Source of the DNA: Acidobacterium sp. S8
GTDB taxonomy: Bacteria > Acidobacteriota > Terriglobia > Terriglobales > Acidobacteriaceae
Direction of reading: 5' to 3'
Assembly: GCF_009765985.1 (NCBI RefSeq)
Contig: NZ_LMUM01000037.1
Location: 511,615 to 572,831, forward strand
DNA: 61,217 bases
Part shown: positions 26,144 through 35,718 of the stretch, in pieces
Numbering within the stretch: the stretch's first letter is position 1
Layout of the letters: the number at the start of each line of letters is the position of its first letter
Program-made: the position numbers and the translations under genes
Notes under the pieces: model-generated
The model's database searches: none
Told to the model about the DNA's origin: nothing
What the model saw: the letters and a program-made list of their open reading frames with translations, nothing else

Positions 26144-27613
26144 ATGAACCCGGAACTAAGAACATTGAGTGCAGGAATTCGACGTCTGGTGGTTGTGATA
26201 TGCACTATTACTCTCGTACCAGGAGACTCCCTGGCAATTATGCCGTCGCCTCGGCCGGCGCAGGCGTCAACGGGACAGGCGTCAACGACACAGCAACAGC
26301 CTGCGAAGATCCCTCCCGACCAACTCGATTCTCTAGTGGCGCCAATTGCGCTCTATCCCGATCCAATGCTGGCCCAGGTTCTTGCCGCATCGACTTACCC
26401 TCTCGAGATCATTCAGCTCCAACAATGGCTTTCGAAGAACTCGGGGTTGAAGGACAAAGCGCTCGCCGATGCTGTGGCGAAGCAGCCTTGGGACCCGAGC
26501 GTTCAGGCTCTGGCCGGCTTGCCCGACGTAGTCAAGCGTCTGGCAGACGACATCCAATGGGCCACCGATCTCGGCAACGCGTTTCTCGCCCAGCAAAATG
26601 ATGTCATGGAAGCCGTACAGCGTATGCGCAAGAAGGCCCAGGATACCGGCAATCTGAAATCGACTGAACAGCAGAAGGTAGAAACCAAGGTCATTGAAAG
26701 CAAGAGCGTGATCGTCGTAGAACAGGCGAATCCACAGGTCGTGTATGTGCCTTCCTACAATCCTACGGTGGTGTATGGACCACCGGTATACCCTTATCCT
26801 CCTATCTACTATCCGCCGCCAGGGTACTACGCGGCGGGAATGGCGATCTCTTTCGGCATCGGCGTTGCCATGGGTGCATTCTGGGGCGGCGGTGGCTGGG
26901 GCTGGGGATGCGGTTGGGGCGGCAATAATGACATCACCATTAACCGCAACAACAATTTCAACCGCAACACCAATATTAACGGCGGTAATCGTGTTAACGG
27001 AGGCAATCGACCGTCGCAACTACCCGCTCGTGGGGGAGCCGGGGGTGCTGGCGGTGTCGGCGGTGTCGGCGGCGCTGGAGGAGTGGGTGGCCCTGGCGGT
27101 GTCGGGGGAGCTGGCGGTGCCGGTGGCAACAGGTGGCAGCATAATCCGCAACATCGAGGGGGCGCTCCGTATCGCGACCGGGCTACCGCAGACCGGTTTG
27201 GCGGCACCGCTCGCGGAGACTCATTAGCCAACCGTCAAGCTGGCGCGCGGCAACAAGTTGGACGACAGGGCGGCAATCTGGCCAGCGATCGCGGCGGCGC
27301 TGGAGGTGCTGGCGGTGTTGGTAACCGGGGCAGTGCTGGAGGCCCTGGTGGAGCTGGCGGCGCCGGAGGAGTCGGTAATCGTGGAGGAGCTGGTGGTGCC
27401 GGAGGAGTTGGTAACCGCGGTGGTGCTGGTGGAACGAACAGCATAGGCAGCCGGGATCTTTCACGCAGCGGTGGCGGCAATCGGGATGCATTCGGCGGAG
27501 GGTCGAGGGGATATAACGGATCGACCGCGCGCGCCAGCAGTAGCCGGGGCTCGTCCAGCATGGGATCTCGAGGGGGCGGTGCAAGTCGAGGCGGCGGTGC
27601 ACGGCGCAGGTAA
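26144..27613 (+). CDS. DUF3300 secreted protein with glycine-rich tail
   Basis: The start at 26144 (MNPELRTLSAG) follows GGGAGGGAAGGTGG; an ATG 78 bp upstream lacks a site. The 489-residue protein has a signal segment, the DUF3300 domain (LDSLVAPIALYPDPMLAQVL, ASTYPLEIIQLQQWL, AVAKQPWDPSVQALAGLPDVV, LAQQNDVMEAVQRMR), a V-x-P-SYNPTVVYG proline/tyrosine segment, an aliphatic Gly/Trp helix and a C-terminal half built of GGAGGVGG-type repeats with Arg-rich spacers. DUF3300 genes are commonly next to DUF2950 genes, as here; function is unknown. The tail resembles a surface-exposed or RNA/polyanion-binding low-complexity region, which is inference. Confidence 0.85.
   Translation: MNPELRTLSAGIRRLVVVICTITLVPGDSLAIMPSPRPAQASTGQASTTQQQPAKIPPDQLDSLVAPIALYPDPMLAQVLAASTYPLEIIQLQQWLSKNSGLKDKALADAVAKQPWDPSVQALAGLPDVVKRLADDIQWATDLGNAFLAQQNDVMEAVQRMRKKAQDTGNLKSTEQQKVETKVIESKSVIVVEQANPQVVYVPSYNPTVVYGPPVYPYPPIYYPPPGYYAAGMAISFGIGVAMGAFWGGGGWGWGCGWGGNNDITINRNNNFNRNTNINGGNRVNGGNRPSQLPARGGAGGAGGVGGVGGAGGVGGPGGVGGAGGAGGNRWQHNPQHRGGAPYRDRATADRFGGTARGDSLANRQAGARQQVGRQGGNLASDRGGAGGAGGVGNRGSAGGPGGAGGAGGVGNRGGAGGAGGVGNRGGAGGTNSIGSRDLSRSGGGNRDAFGGGSRGYNGSTARASSSRGSSSMGSRGGGASRGGGARRR
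27022..27440 (+). repeat. Glycine-rich GGAGGVGG coding repeat
   Basis: Two blocks of imperfect 9-24 bp units rich in GGTGGCGCTGGAGG code for Gly-Gly-Ala-Gly-Gly-Val repeats within the DUF3300 protein, interrupted by NRGS/GNRGG spacers. The opposite strand is open for long stretches as a proline-rich shadow frame, which is an artefact of composition. Confidence 0.65.
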
Positions 27614-27643
27614 GTCATGGAAGAAAATCACAGGAGCATTGAG

Positions 27644-28639
27644 ATGAAATCAACAACTGGGAAAGCAAATCTCTCCAGACTCGCCTGGATTGCGTGCGCA
27701 GTAGCTGTGGGCTGTCTGTCTGCTCCGGTTCTTCTCGTTGCCCAGCAATCCACGGCAAAAGAGAGTCCGGCAGCGACCGCAGACGCTGCCGGAAGTCCCA
27801 AAGGCTTTGACACCCCGCAGCAGGCTGTCGATGCGTTGCTCGACGCGGCCGATCGGTTCGATGAAACAGCTCTGATGCATATTTTTGGAGCCGACGGCGT
27901 GGATATTGTATTTAGCGGGGAAGTCGTACAGGATCGAAAGCGTGCCGCTGATTTCGCTGCCAAAGCACACGAAAAGGAAACCGTTTCTGTAAATCCGAAG
28001 ACCGGGAATCGCGCATTCCTTCTGGTGGGCAACGAGGAATGGCCCTTTCCTGTGCCGATCGTAAAGAGAAGCGGCAAATGGTATTTCGACGGCAAAGCCG
28101 GCCGCCAGGAACTGTTGTACCGCCGCATCGGAGCTAACGAACTCGACGCCATTCAAATTTGCCACGGCTATGTGGAAGCACAGGAAGAATATGCTCTCCA
28201 ACCGCGCGAGGGCTACGACGTGAACCAGTACGCGCAGCGCATCATCAGCACTCCTGGGAAACAGGACGGTCTGGCATGGCAAAAGTCCGATGGCACTTGG
28301 GAAGGTCCAATTGGCGAAGAAATTGCCAAGGCGATTGCCCAGGGTTACACGAGCCGTGAGGAGCCGTACCACGGCTACTTTTTTAAGGTCTTGAAGGGGC
28401 AGGGACCCGACGCGCCGCTGGGACAGATGGACTACGTAGTGAAAGGCGTGATGATCGGGGGCTTTGCGTTGGTAGCGGCACCAGCCGAGTACCGCGTGAC
28501 CGGTGTGAAGACCTTCATTGTCAGCAATGACGGTGTTGTGTACGAGAAGAATTTTGGGCCTACCACCCTTGACGAGTTCAAGAAGATGGAGCTCTTCAAC
28601 CCAGATAGCTCCTGGAGCCCGGTCGGTGAAGACCAGTAG
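27644..28639 (+). CDS. DUF2950 secreted protein
   Basis: The ATG at 27644 (MKSTTGKANLSR) follows CAGGAGCATTGAG; an in-frame ATG at 27617 is the alternative. The 331-residue protein has a signal peptide (ends LLVAQ) and the DUF2950 domain: FDTPQQAVDALLDAADRFDE, VGNEEWPFPVPIVK, WYFDGKAGRQELLYRRIG, YGAREGYDV-like ALQPREGYDVNQYAQRI, GYFFKVLKGQGP and MIGGFALVAAPAEYRVTGV. Its role is unknown. It directly follows the DUF3300 gene, a pairing seen in many bacteria, and is presumably in the same transcript. A short relic of a second DUF2950 copy lies at 38.7 kb. Confidence 0.88.
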   Translation: MKSTTGKANLSRLAWIACAVAVGCLSAPVLLVAQQSTAKESPAATADAAGSPKGFDTPQQAVDALLDAADRFDETALMHIFGADGVDIVFSGEVVQDRKRAADFAAKAHEKETVSVNPKTGNRAFLLVGNEEWPFPVPIVKRSGKWYFDGKAGRQELLYRRIGANELDAIQICHGYVEAQEEYALQPREGYDVNQYAQRIISTPGKQDGLAWQKSDGTWEGPIGEEIAKAIAQGYTSREEPYHGYFFKVLKGQGPDAPLGQMDYVVKGVMIGGFALVAAPAEYRVTGVKTFIVSNDGVVYEKNFGPTTLDEFKKMELFNPDSSWSPVGEDQ

Positions 28640-28822
28640 TAGTTCCCGGTTGACTGGTGCGCCAATCCCAAGGGGAACAGAGGCGTCGCAATGAGTGACC
28701 GTCTGCATGGCCCGGCATGAAGAAACGGCCTGATATTGATCAGGTCGTGATGCGAAGATTCTACAGAGCGATACGGGCTATACCTCCACCGTCGAAGTAC
28801 TCACGCACATATAGGGCACGCA

Positions 28823-30430
28823 TTACCACGTGCCGATACGTAATACTGCGCCGGTGGTGATCCGCAGTGTGTTTTGTGGTTGGATCGTGCCCACATCTCC
28901 AATCCAGGAATGGGTGTACTCGACATTGAGGAGACGCCAGGCGAAGGGCCGGGCGACCACTACGTCAAAGCCGCCTCCGAAGCCGAGAGCCGGGCCATTG
29001 TTTGCGACTTCGACCGACCAATCGCTGCGCTTTGGGTAATGCGGCAAAGTCCCTTTGCCGTCGTCCCATTCGTCTAACAACTGAGTTCGTAGAGCAAGAT
29101 CGTCGGTTTCGTGAGTTACTTTCTTGCCGCCGAACATCACTTGCGCATAGGGTGAAACGCGATGTGCCGCCAGCGGAGTCCAGCGCAGTCCGCCGCCATA
29201 AAACAGGGAGTCGGCGCTCTGATTCGCAGCGGGCATGTGCATGATCAGGCATCCACTCACTTCGGCGACGAGTTGCAAGCTAGGATTAATGCGACTCGCT
29301 CCCGAGCCGCCACCACCAACACAGCTCCCGCCGTGTCCAATGAAGGTTTCGTAAACCGGGAAGGCCGTCAACTCGATGTCCGCTTCCTTTGGATACTCGC
29401 GATCGTCGTCGGGCTGAGGCAGGCGAACATATTCGAAGGGCTTCTCGCCGCCCGCCTTGTATTCCGCAACGAGTTCTTTGCGAGCGCGATACTCTTCTCC
29501 GCCCAAACCGATGCGATCTTCGCGACGCCACGGCACCTTGAATGCCATCACGTTTGCGAACGATCGGCCAGGATTCAGGAAACTCCGGGTGAGCGCGATT
29601 AAAGCTCGATTGGTCGTCCGGTTCTCCAGCCCCATGATCAGATATCGGTCTGCGGCGTCTTCTCCGATCATTTCGACCGTGCCGAGCGTGGGCGTGTCGA
29701 CGAGGGTAATGAACCCGGGAGAGGCATGCAGCATCACGTTGCCGATCGAGGCCTCGCTGGCAGGGCCGATCTTCCATTGCGTATGCCAGACGGCCGAATA
29801 TGCCAAGGAATGCAAAAGACTCATGTAGTAGACGCGGCCATCTCCCCACTGGACCTTGCTGTACCTGGGGTCATTTTGGCGCTCGATATATCCGAAGATA
29901 GAGCCTTCAATCGTGTGGCCTACATATGGCGCCATGAATCGGTCGCTGTCGCTCCAGCCGCGCAGTTCGCTCACAGAATCCAGATAGTGCGTAAGCCAGT
30001 GTCCATTCAACGTGTCGCGGGTTCCGGGCTCTGTCCAGATGTTGAATGTATGCATGATGCCCGTATAGAGAAGCGACTCCTGGATGGCAGCTATCCACTT
30101 TACGTTGGTGTCGGGGAGTGGCTGGCGTGAAGACTGAACCACGCCGGCTGAATCCAAAACGCCGGAGGATACCGTGCCGGAGCTATCCGGAAGCTTGTCG
30201 ATCTTGAGATAGGCATACCGGTAGGAACGAAGCGATGGATCGAAGCCGGAGGCGAGTGTTCCATACCTGCTGTCGAAGTTGAATCGAAAGAGCTCGTGCC
30301 CCGGCGCGTTTGATCCGGCATCTGATAGAGGCTGGCCCTTTGCGGAAGCCGATGGAATAAGGCTAGCAAAGACCAGCAGGATCGAAGCAAAGATGATCCA
30401 CCTCTGACTGAACTGACTTTTCATTCGCAT
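28823..30430 (-). CDS. Secreted protein with C-terminal outer-membrane barrel, unknown function
   Basis: The 535-residue protein has a signal peptide (ends SASAKG), a central region with conserved-looking YVGHTIEGSIFGYIERQNDP and a helical YYMSLLHSLAYSAVWHTQW, and a C-terminal set of about eight amphipathic strands ending LRITTGAVLRIGTW, typical of an outer-membrane barrel. The middle section faintly recalls DUF3943 proteins (His-Pro-x-Gly...Ser-x-x-Glu pattern), but I would not assign the family. It lies 230 bp downstream of the GH63-like gene on the same strand. Confidence 0.65.
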   Translation of the reverse strand: MRMKSQFSQRWIIFASILLVFASLIPSASAKGQPLSDAGSNAPGHELFRFNFDSRYGTLASGFDPSLRSYRYAYLKIDKLPDSSGTVSSGVLDSAGVVQSSRQPLPDTNVKWIAAIQESLLYTGIMHTFNIWTEPGTRDTLNGHWLTHYLDSVSELRGWSDSDRFMAPYVGHTIEGSIFGYIERQNDPRYSKVQWGDGRVYYMSLLHSLAYSAVWHTQWKIGPASEASIGNVMLHASPGFITLVDTPTLGTVEMIGEDAADRYLIMGLENRTTNRALIALTRSFLNPGRSFANVMAFKVPWRREDRIGLGGEEYRARKELVAEYKAGGEKPFEYVRLPQPDDDREYPKEADIELTAFPVYETFIGHGGSCVGGGGSGASRINPSLQLVAEVSGCLIMHMPAANQSADSLFYGGGLRWTPLAAHRVSPYAQVMFGGKKVTHETDDLALRTQLLDEWDDGKGTLPHYPKRSDWSVEVANNGPALGFGGGFDVVVARPFAWRLLNVEYTHSWIGDVGTIQPQNTLRITTGAVLRIGTW

Positions 30431-30659
30431 ACGGCGTTTCCCCCTAGTAGCGCAGGCGGAGACGATCCTGCTTTACTGCAACTCTCCCTTTAGGGGCTGG
30501 CGACGCGTTGGTGCTTCACTCGCGAATGCGCTTCGTTCACGCATTCGCTGGGCCACCCGCTTATCTGGTGACCGGGATTTCTAGTTCGAAGGCCAGCAAC
30601 GGCGAAGCAAGATCTTTTGGACGACGGTCTCGGGCGTCGCTGCAGATCCCGCTTCTTAA

Positions 30660-33413
30660 TCATCGAGCCCTTTGCCCCGCAACCTGCTCTCGAGTCATCT
30701 CAGCCAGCACGCCTTTGTTCAACTTCAGTATTTCTTCGGCCTTTAGGCGCGCGGACAGGTCCATGATGCGAGCGATCAGCCCAGTCCACCCAGTCTGGTG
30801 GCTGGCCCCCAGCCCGGCGCCGTTATCGCCATGGAAGTACTCATAGAACAGGATGTAATCCCGCCAGTGGGGATCCTCCTGAATTTTTTTCGTTCCTCCA
30901 TAGACTGGCCGTAGACCATTTGCATCTCGCAGAAAGATGCTCGACAATCTGCGGCTGATTTCTTTCGCCACTTCAAACAGCGTCAGGTAATTTCCTGAAC
31001 CAGTCGGACATTCAACCTTGAAGTCATCGCCATAAAACGGATACATCGCCAACAGGCCGCGTATCAACAAGCCATTTACCGGCATCCATATCGGCCCACG
31101 CCAGTTGGAATTGCCACCAAACATGCCGGTATTCGACTCTGCAGGAAGGTACTGAACTTTGTATTCTTGTCCGTCGAGATGAAGCACGAAGGGGTGCTCG
31201 AGATGATACTTCGACAGAGAGCGAATTCCATACGGACTGAGAAATTCGTCTTCGTCGAGCATATAACCGAGGATGCGTCGCAGCTTTTCCTTATTGCAGA
31301 CTGCGATCATCCTTCGATCCCCGTATCCCTGGAAGCTGTTGTCCGCTATCGCGATCTTTTCCAGGACCTCGGGATGGCGTTTTCGGAACAACTCAATCAG
31401 TTCACGCATGCGCGGATGGTGCCCAAACGTGTCCACCTCGAATACGGCTGCAGCGCAGAGTGGCAACAGGCCCACCATCGAGCGGATCTTCAGGCGCACG
31501 GCATCGCCATTCGGGAAATGCAGCAGATCGTAGAAGAAGCCGTCTTCCGTGTCCCACATTTCGTCGTGATGAACTCCAATTCGATCCATTGCATAGCTGA
31601 TCCAGACGAAATGCTCCAGAAAACGATAGGCGATCTCTTCGTACATCTGGTCGTACTCGGTCAGGATGAGCGCAATCTCAAGCATGCACAGGCAATAAAA
31701 CGCCATCCATGCGGTGCCGTCGGCTTGATCCAGATGGCCACCCGTAGGGAGCTCCGCACTACGATCGAAAACCCCGATGTTATCGAGCCCAAGAAATCCG
31801 CCTGCGAACACATTGCGTCCTTGCGGGTCCTTGCGGTTAACCCACCAGTTGAAATTCAGCATCAGCCCTTGGAAAGAGCGTTCCAGGAAGCGTAGATCAG
31901 CCCGCCCCAGCTCTGACTCAATCCTGTAAAGAAAGACGGTCGCCCATGCGTGGACCGGAGGATTCACGTCGCCGAAGTTCCACTCATACGCCGGAATCTG
32001 GCCATTCGGATGCGCATACAGGTTCCTCAACATCAGCAGGAGCTGTTCTTTGGCGAAGTCGAAGTCCACCAGTGAAAGTGCCAGCGTATGAAACGCCAGA
32101 TCCCACGCCGCGTACCACGGATACTCCCACTTGTCAGGCATGGAGATGATGTCACTGTTCAGCATGTGAAACCATTCAGCGTTTCGCGAGATTCCATTGC
32201 CGGATCCAACCAAGGGATGAGCGTCATGCTCGGTCAGCCATCGATCGAGATCGAAATGGTAATACTGCTTGGACCACAACATCCCGGCCAGCGCCTGTCG
32301 GTGGACACGACGTTCATCCTCGCCCAATTCCTTCGGAGTAATCCGTTCATAAAACTCGTTGGCATCCGTGATACGGCTGTCGACGACCTGATCAAACTGG
32401 CCAAATGCCTCACTCGACGGCTTGGCACTCAAACGCAAACGCACAATCTTGCTTCCGTTCGCTGGAACTTCAAGCACATATTGGGCTGCAGCTTTGGTCC
32501 CTGTCTTCGCTGGATTCACAACGTCGTGCGCGCCGGAGATCACATACTGGTGAAAGGCGTCTTTAACATACGGTGATGGATTAGGCTGCCCCCAAAGGTG
32601 GCTGGCGTTTGATTCGTTCTCGGTGAAAAGCAGTTCCGCTGCGCCTTCACAGTGCAATGTGTACTCACCAAGCCTGGGATGAGACGCATGGATCTTACTT
32701 CCATCAATCTGGCGCAGCGTAGGCTTCTGCTCGCCTTCCTCCCAAGTCCAGGTGTTTCGATACCACAGCGTCGGCAGTACATGGATCTGGGCTGCTTCAG
32801 GACCCCGATTGTGGACTGATATTCGGATCAGCGTGTCTTCCGGATCAGCCTTCGCATACTCTACAAAGACGTCGAAATATCGGTCGTCGTCAAAAATGCC
32901 CGTGTCGAGAAGTTCGTACTCAAGCTCTTCCCGCGAGCGCCGGCCGCTGGTTTCCACCAGATCGCGATAAGGGAACTCCGTCTGCGGGTACTTGTAGAGA
33001 TATTTCATGTAGGAATGCGTAGGTGTGCTGTCGAGATAGAAGTAATACTCCTTGACGTCTTCGCCATGGTTGGATTCGCTGTTTGTCAGGCCAAAGAGGC
33101 GCTCCTTTAGAATCGGGTCGCGTCCGTTCCACAGAGCCAGCGCAAAACAAAGCTGTTGCTCATCGTCGGAGTACCCTGCCAATCCATCTTCACCCCAGCG
33201 GTAGGCGCGTGAACGAGCTTGGTCGTGGGTGAAATAGTCCCAGGCATTGCCGTCTTTGCTGTAGTCCTCGCGCACCGTGCCCCACTGCCGTTCGCTGAGA
33301 TAGGGACCCCACTTCTTCCACGGAATATGTTGTTCGCGGGCGTCGTTCAATCGTTTCTGTTCAGTCACCTCGGCATATGAAAATGGGGTGGGCTTCTTTT
33401 TTTCAGCTGCCAT
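30660..33413 (-). CDS. GH63-like (MGH1-type) glycoside hydrolase
   Basis: The start at 33413 (MAAEKKKPTPFSYAEV) follows GGAGAGAGC; the upstream ATG at 33530 would add 39 residues of poor composition. The 917-residue protein shows the (alpha/alpha)6 barrel signatures of the mannosyl-oligosaccharide glucosidase clan: WKKWGPYLSERQWGTVREDYS at the N terminus, EYPWYAAWDLAFHTL, WNFGDVNPPVHAWA, DQADGTAWMAFYCL, MFGGNSNWRGPIWMPVNGLL and SHQTGWTGLIARI. It has no signal peptide, so it acts in the cytoplasm, probably on alpha-glucosides such as trehalose- or glucosylglycerate-like solutes or glycogen fragments. Operator site 6 lies 164 bp upstream. Confidence 0.85.
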   Translation of the reverse strand: MAAEKKKPTPFSYAEVTEQKRLNDAREQHIPWKKWGPYLSERQWGTVREDYSKDGNAWDYFTHDQARSRAYRWGEDGLAGYSDDEQQLCFALALWNGRDPILKERLFGLTNSESNHGEDVKEYYFYLDSTPTHSYMKYLYKYPQTEFPYRDLVETSGRRSREELEYELLDTGIFDDDRYFDVFVEYAKADPEDTLIRISVHNRGPEAAQIHVLPTLWYRNTWTWEEGEQKPTLRQIDGSKIHASHPRLGEYTLHCEGAAELLFTENESNASHLWGQPNPSPYVKDAFHQYVISGAHDVVNPAKTGTKAAAQYVLEVPANGSKIVRLRLSAKPSSEAFGQFDQVVDSRITDANEFYERITPKELGEDERRVHRQALAGMLWSKQYYHFDLDRWLTEHDAHPLVGSGNGISRNAEWFHMLNSDIISMPDKWEYPWYAAWDLAFHTLALSLVDFDFAKEQLLLMLRNLYAHPNGQIPAYEWNFGDVNPPVHAWATVFLYRIESELGRADLRFLERSFQGLMLNFNWWVNRKDPQGRNVFAGGFLGLDNIGVFDRSAELPTGGHLDQADGTAWMAFYCLCMLEIALILTEYDQMYEEIAYRFLEHFVWISYAMDRIGVHHDEMWDTEDGFFYDLLHFPNGDAVRLKIRSMVGLLPLCAAAVFEVDTFGHHPRMRELIELFRKRHPEVLEKIAIADNSFQGYGDRRMIAVCNKEKLRRILGYMLDEDEFLSPYGIRSLSKYHLEHPFVLHLDGQEYKVQYLPAESNTGMFGGNSNWRGPIWMPVNGLLIRGLLAMYPFYGDDFKVECPTGSGNYLTLFEVAKEISRRLSSIFLRDANGLRPVYGGTKKIQEDPHWRDYILFYEYFHGDNGAGLGASHQTGWTGLIARIMDLSARLKAEEILKLNKGVLAEMTREQVAGQRAR

Positions 33414-33559
33414 TGCTCTCTCCTTCACTCCAGCCGGGGCTGTCGGGAGGCTGCGTCGGACGCTTGCCGCGGGATCAGTGGTCAAAGTCGCGGTGTGTGT
33501 AACGAGGGGCGTCGGGCCGGCACGGCTCATCCCACCTGAATCGACAAGATAGTAGAGCT

Positions 33560-33706
33560 TTATGGTCGAGCTTCATACTGCCAGAAATGACAGTTCGAAA
33601 AAAGTCCACGGATTCCCTCGACACAAGGCAGCGTGACCATGTTCACATCCTCTGAGTAGACTACGGCTTCCGGCGTCACAATCTCGAGTTTTGTTGTGCT
33701 GCCCAT
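33560..33706 (-). pseudogene. atpC: ATP synthase epsilon subunit, N-terminal relic
   Basis: The minus strand from ATG 33706 reads KLEIVTPEAVVYSEDVNMV then TLPCVEGIRG, the start of F1 epsilon, whose members begin with LEIVTPE...V...V.LP...G. After about 37 residues the similarity ends and the frame closes at 33560-33562. It lies just downstream of an atpD relic in the normal atpD-atpC order. Operator site 6 overlaps the end of the frame. Confidence 0.7.
33578..33593 (-). promoter_or_regulatory. Palindromic operator site 6, CTGCCAGAAATGACAG
   Basis: Copy of the recurrent palindrome. Towards the GH63-like gene, TACTAT (33549-33554) starts exactly 23 nt beyond it. The gene start is 164 bp away. 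Confidence 0.7.
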
Positions 33707-33760
33707 GCTTTCAACATATCCACCCGCCGGACGTTATTCCAGCAATCAACACTTCAACTC

Positions 33761-34168
<408 letters not shown>

Positions 34169-34365
34169 TCAGTGGATTCATCGATACTCTAGGATGCAAA
34201 GGCCCTGATCTTCCTGTCCACATGCAAAACCTGGCAGGTAAGATATCCGTCGACAAGCTGCCAAGGCTAACAGTCTCTAATGAACGCGTTTAAGAGGTTA
34301 CAGCAACTTAGCCCCTCTCTGAATAGAGCGCTTTGATGAGTGGAAGGCAAATGAGCGGAAGGCAA

Positions 34366-35262
34366 CTAGTTGCCCTCTATATTTCCGGCAATGGCTTTAT
34401 TTTGCAGAACGCGCACTACTACACGACGATTTTCCGCCTGCCCTTCCACCGTCTTTTCATTGCCGACTTGCTCACTTTCTCCCATCGCACCCGGTGCCAG
34501 CATTCTGGTGAGCGAGACGCGCCCCTGCTGAAGCAGGATGGTCGTCACATTGTTGGCGCGGTCTTCGCTAAGTTTCTGGTTCAAAGCTGTGCTACCAGTC
34601 ACAGAGGCGTAGCCCTTCACTTCGATCATGTAGCCCTCGATTGCCTTCGCTTTTTCAGTCAGCGCCAGCAACTGCGAATTGTATTTCGGATCAACGTTGA
34701 CCTTGCCGTTGTCGAAGTAAACTGTTACCTCGTCCCTAATGTAGTAATCGTCCAGTTGACCAAAGCGCGCGACGGCGGCGTCGATGGCCGCCTTATTCGC
34801 CGCAACCTTGGTCTGCTGGTCAGTTAACTGCGCTTGTTGTCTCTCCAGCTCTTCCTTGTTCTGTTGAGTTTGTGCCTTGGTTTCGTGCATGCCGGCTGAA
34901 ATGGCTTGGGCCTGCTCCAAATCATTGCCCTTGAACCTCACCGAGTTGGCTACTAGTTGTCTTTGATCGTTGTATGTACCTTCTACCTTAACGGGCAGTC
35001 CGGGAATGAGAGCAGCCATTGACATTTCCTTCTTGCGCGCCTTGAGCATTCCCTGCACCTGGGCTACGTCTGTGCTATCGGTCAGTAAGACTACAAGGTT
35101 TGGGGAATCGGAGGTTTTCAGGATAATTGTGTCGCCGCTCCTTGCCTGGATCAGACCCTCGACCTTTACGGATTGCGCCGTGACCGCCGTACTGAATAAT
35201 GTGAGGCCGATGATGGATAGAGCAGCAACATACGCGAGGCGTGACAATTTGTACTTGGTCAT
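34366..35262 (-). CDS. OmpA-family protein
   Basis: The start at 35262 (MTKYKLSRLAYVA) follows GGAGAATGCC. The 298-residue protein has a signal peptide (ends AVTAQS), a small beta domain (SVKVEGLIQARSGDTIILKT...VKVEGTYNDQ), a coiled coil (QTQQNKEELERQQAQLTDQQTKVAANKAAI) and a C-terminal OmpA-like domain with VTVYFDNGKVNVDPKY, IEVKGYASVTGS, NQKLSEDRANNVTTIL and ENRRVVVRVL. The OmpA domain would bind peptidoglycan while the coiled coil spans the periplasm. Operator site 7 lies 180 bp upstream. Confidence 0.85.
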   Translation of the reverse strand: MTKYKLSRLAYVAALSIIGLTLFSTAVTAQSVKVEGLIQARSGDTIILKTSDSPNLVVLLTDSTDVAQVQGMLKARKKEMSMAALIPGLPVKVEGTYNDQRQLVANSVRFKGNDLEQAQAISAGMHETKAQTQQNKEELERQQAQLTDQQTKVAANKAAIDAAVARFGQLDDYYIRDEVTVYFDNGKVNVDPKYNSQLLALTEKAKAIEGYMIEVKGYASVTGSTALNQKLSEDRANNVTTILLQQGRVSLTRMLAPGAMGESEQVGNEKTVEGQAENRRVVVRVLQNKAIAGNIEGN

Positions 35263-35442
35263 GGCATTCTCCGTTCTCAACGTGACAATCCGGGTTCAAA
35301 GCAATCAGGAGTGCGCCAACTCGCAATTCACGTGAGCACCGAACATTACCGATACTTGCGCTTGAGGCTAACTTCATACTGCCTCTGTAACGAGATCGTC
35401 AAGGCTACGGAGAAATGTCTCAGACTTACCAGGTTCTGCAAA

Positions 35443-35458
35443 CTGTTAGTTCTGCCAG
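35443..35458 (-). promoter_or_regulatory. Palindromic operator site 7, CTGTTAGTTCTGCCAG
   Basis: Copy of the recurrent palindrome, one mismatch in each arm. Towards the OmpA-family gene, GACATT (35414-35419) starts 23 nt beyond it, a weaker -10 than TAnnnT but at the same place. Confidence 0.6.
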
Positions 35459-35642
35459 TGTCACACTTTCTCAGTGTGATATTTTTCGATGCGGTAATTG
35501 GGAGAGTACCTGGAATCAACTCTGCCCCGTCAAGCCAGATTAGTAACTAACCGATTTTATTCGTCAGAGTCGTATAGTAGGCACGTTACTATTACCGAAT
35601 AAAGCTATTCAATTCTGCGTAACATCTGACGGTATCAGCCTA

Positions 35643-35694
35643 CCAAAAAGACCGGGCCTGCTTCTGCTCACTGCATAGAGCATGAAACAGGCCC
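35643..35694 (-). terminator. Rho-independent terminator of the sortase/LPXTG operon
   Basis: On the minus strand, 25 bp after the LPXTG gene, GGGCCTG pairs with CAGGCCC, with an inner TGCTC/GAGCA stem, followed by GGTCTTTTTGG. Stem plus T run on the correct strand make this the best terminator in the window. Confidence 0.7.
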
Positions 35695-35718
35695 AGCTGC
35701 CGAAAATCGCGCCAAAGA

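Noticed and set aside
26827-27231. Long minus-strand proline-rich frames under the DUF3300 gene (also 27235-27618)
   Set aside because: They arise from the GC-rich glycine repeat on the coding strand and have no start signals or recognisable domains.
28729-28744. CCTGATATTGATCAGG inverted repeat between convergent genes
   Set aside because: A 6-bp stem without a T run on either strand is too weak to call a terminator.
30581-30596. CTAGTTCGAAGGCCAG, similar to the operator set
   Set aside because: Both arms deviate, the inner CA/TG pairs are absent, and no -10-like hexamer lies at 22-23 nt towards the neighbouring gene.
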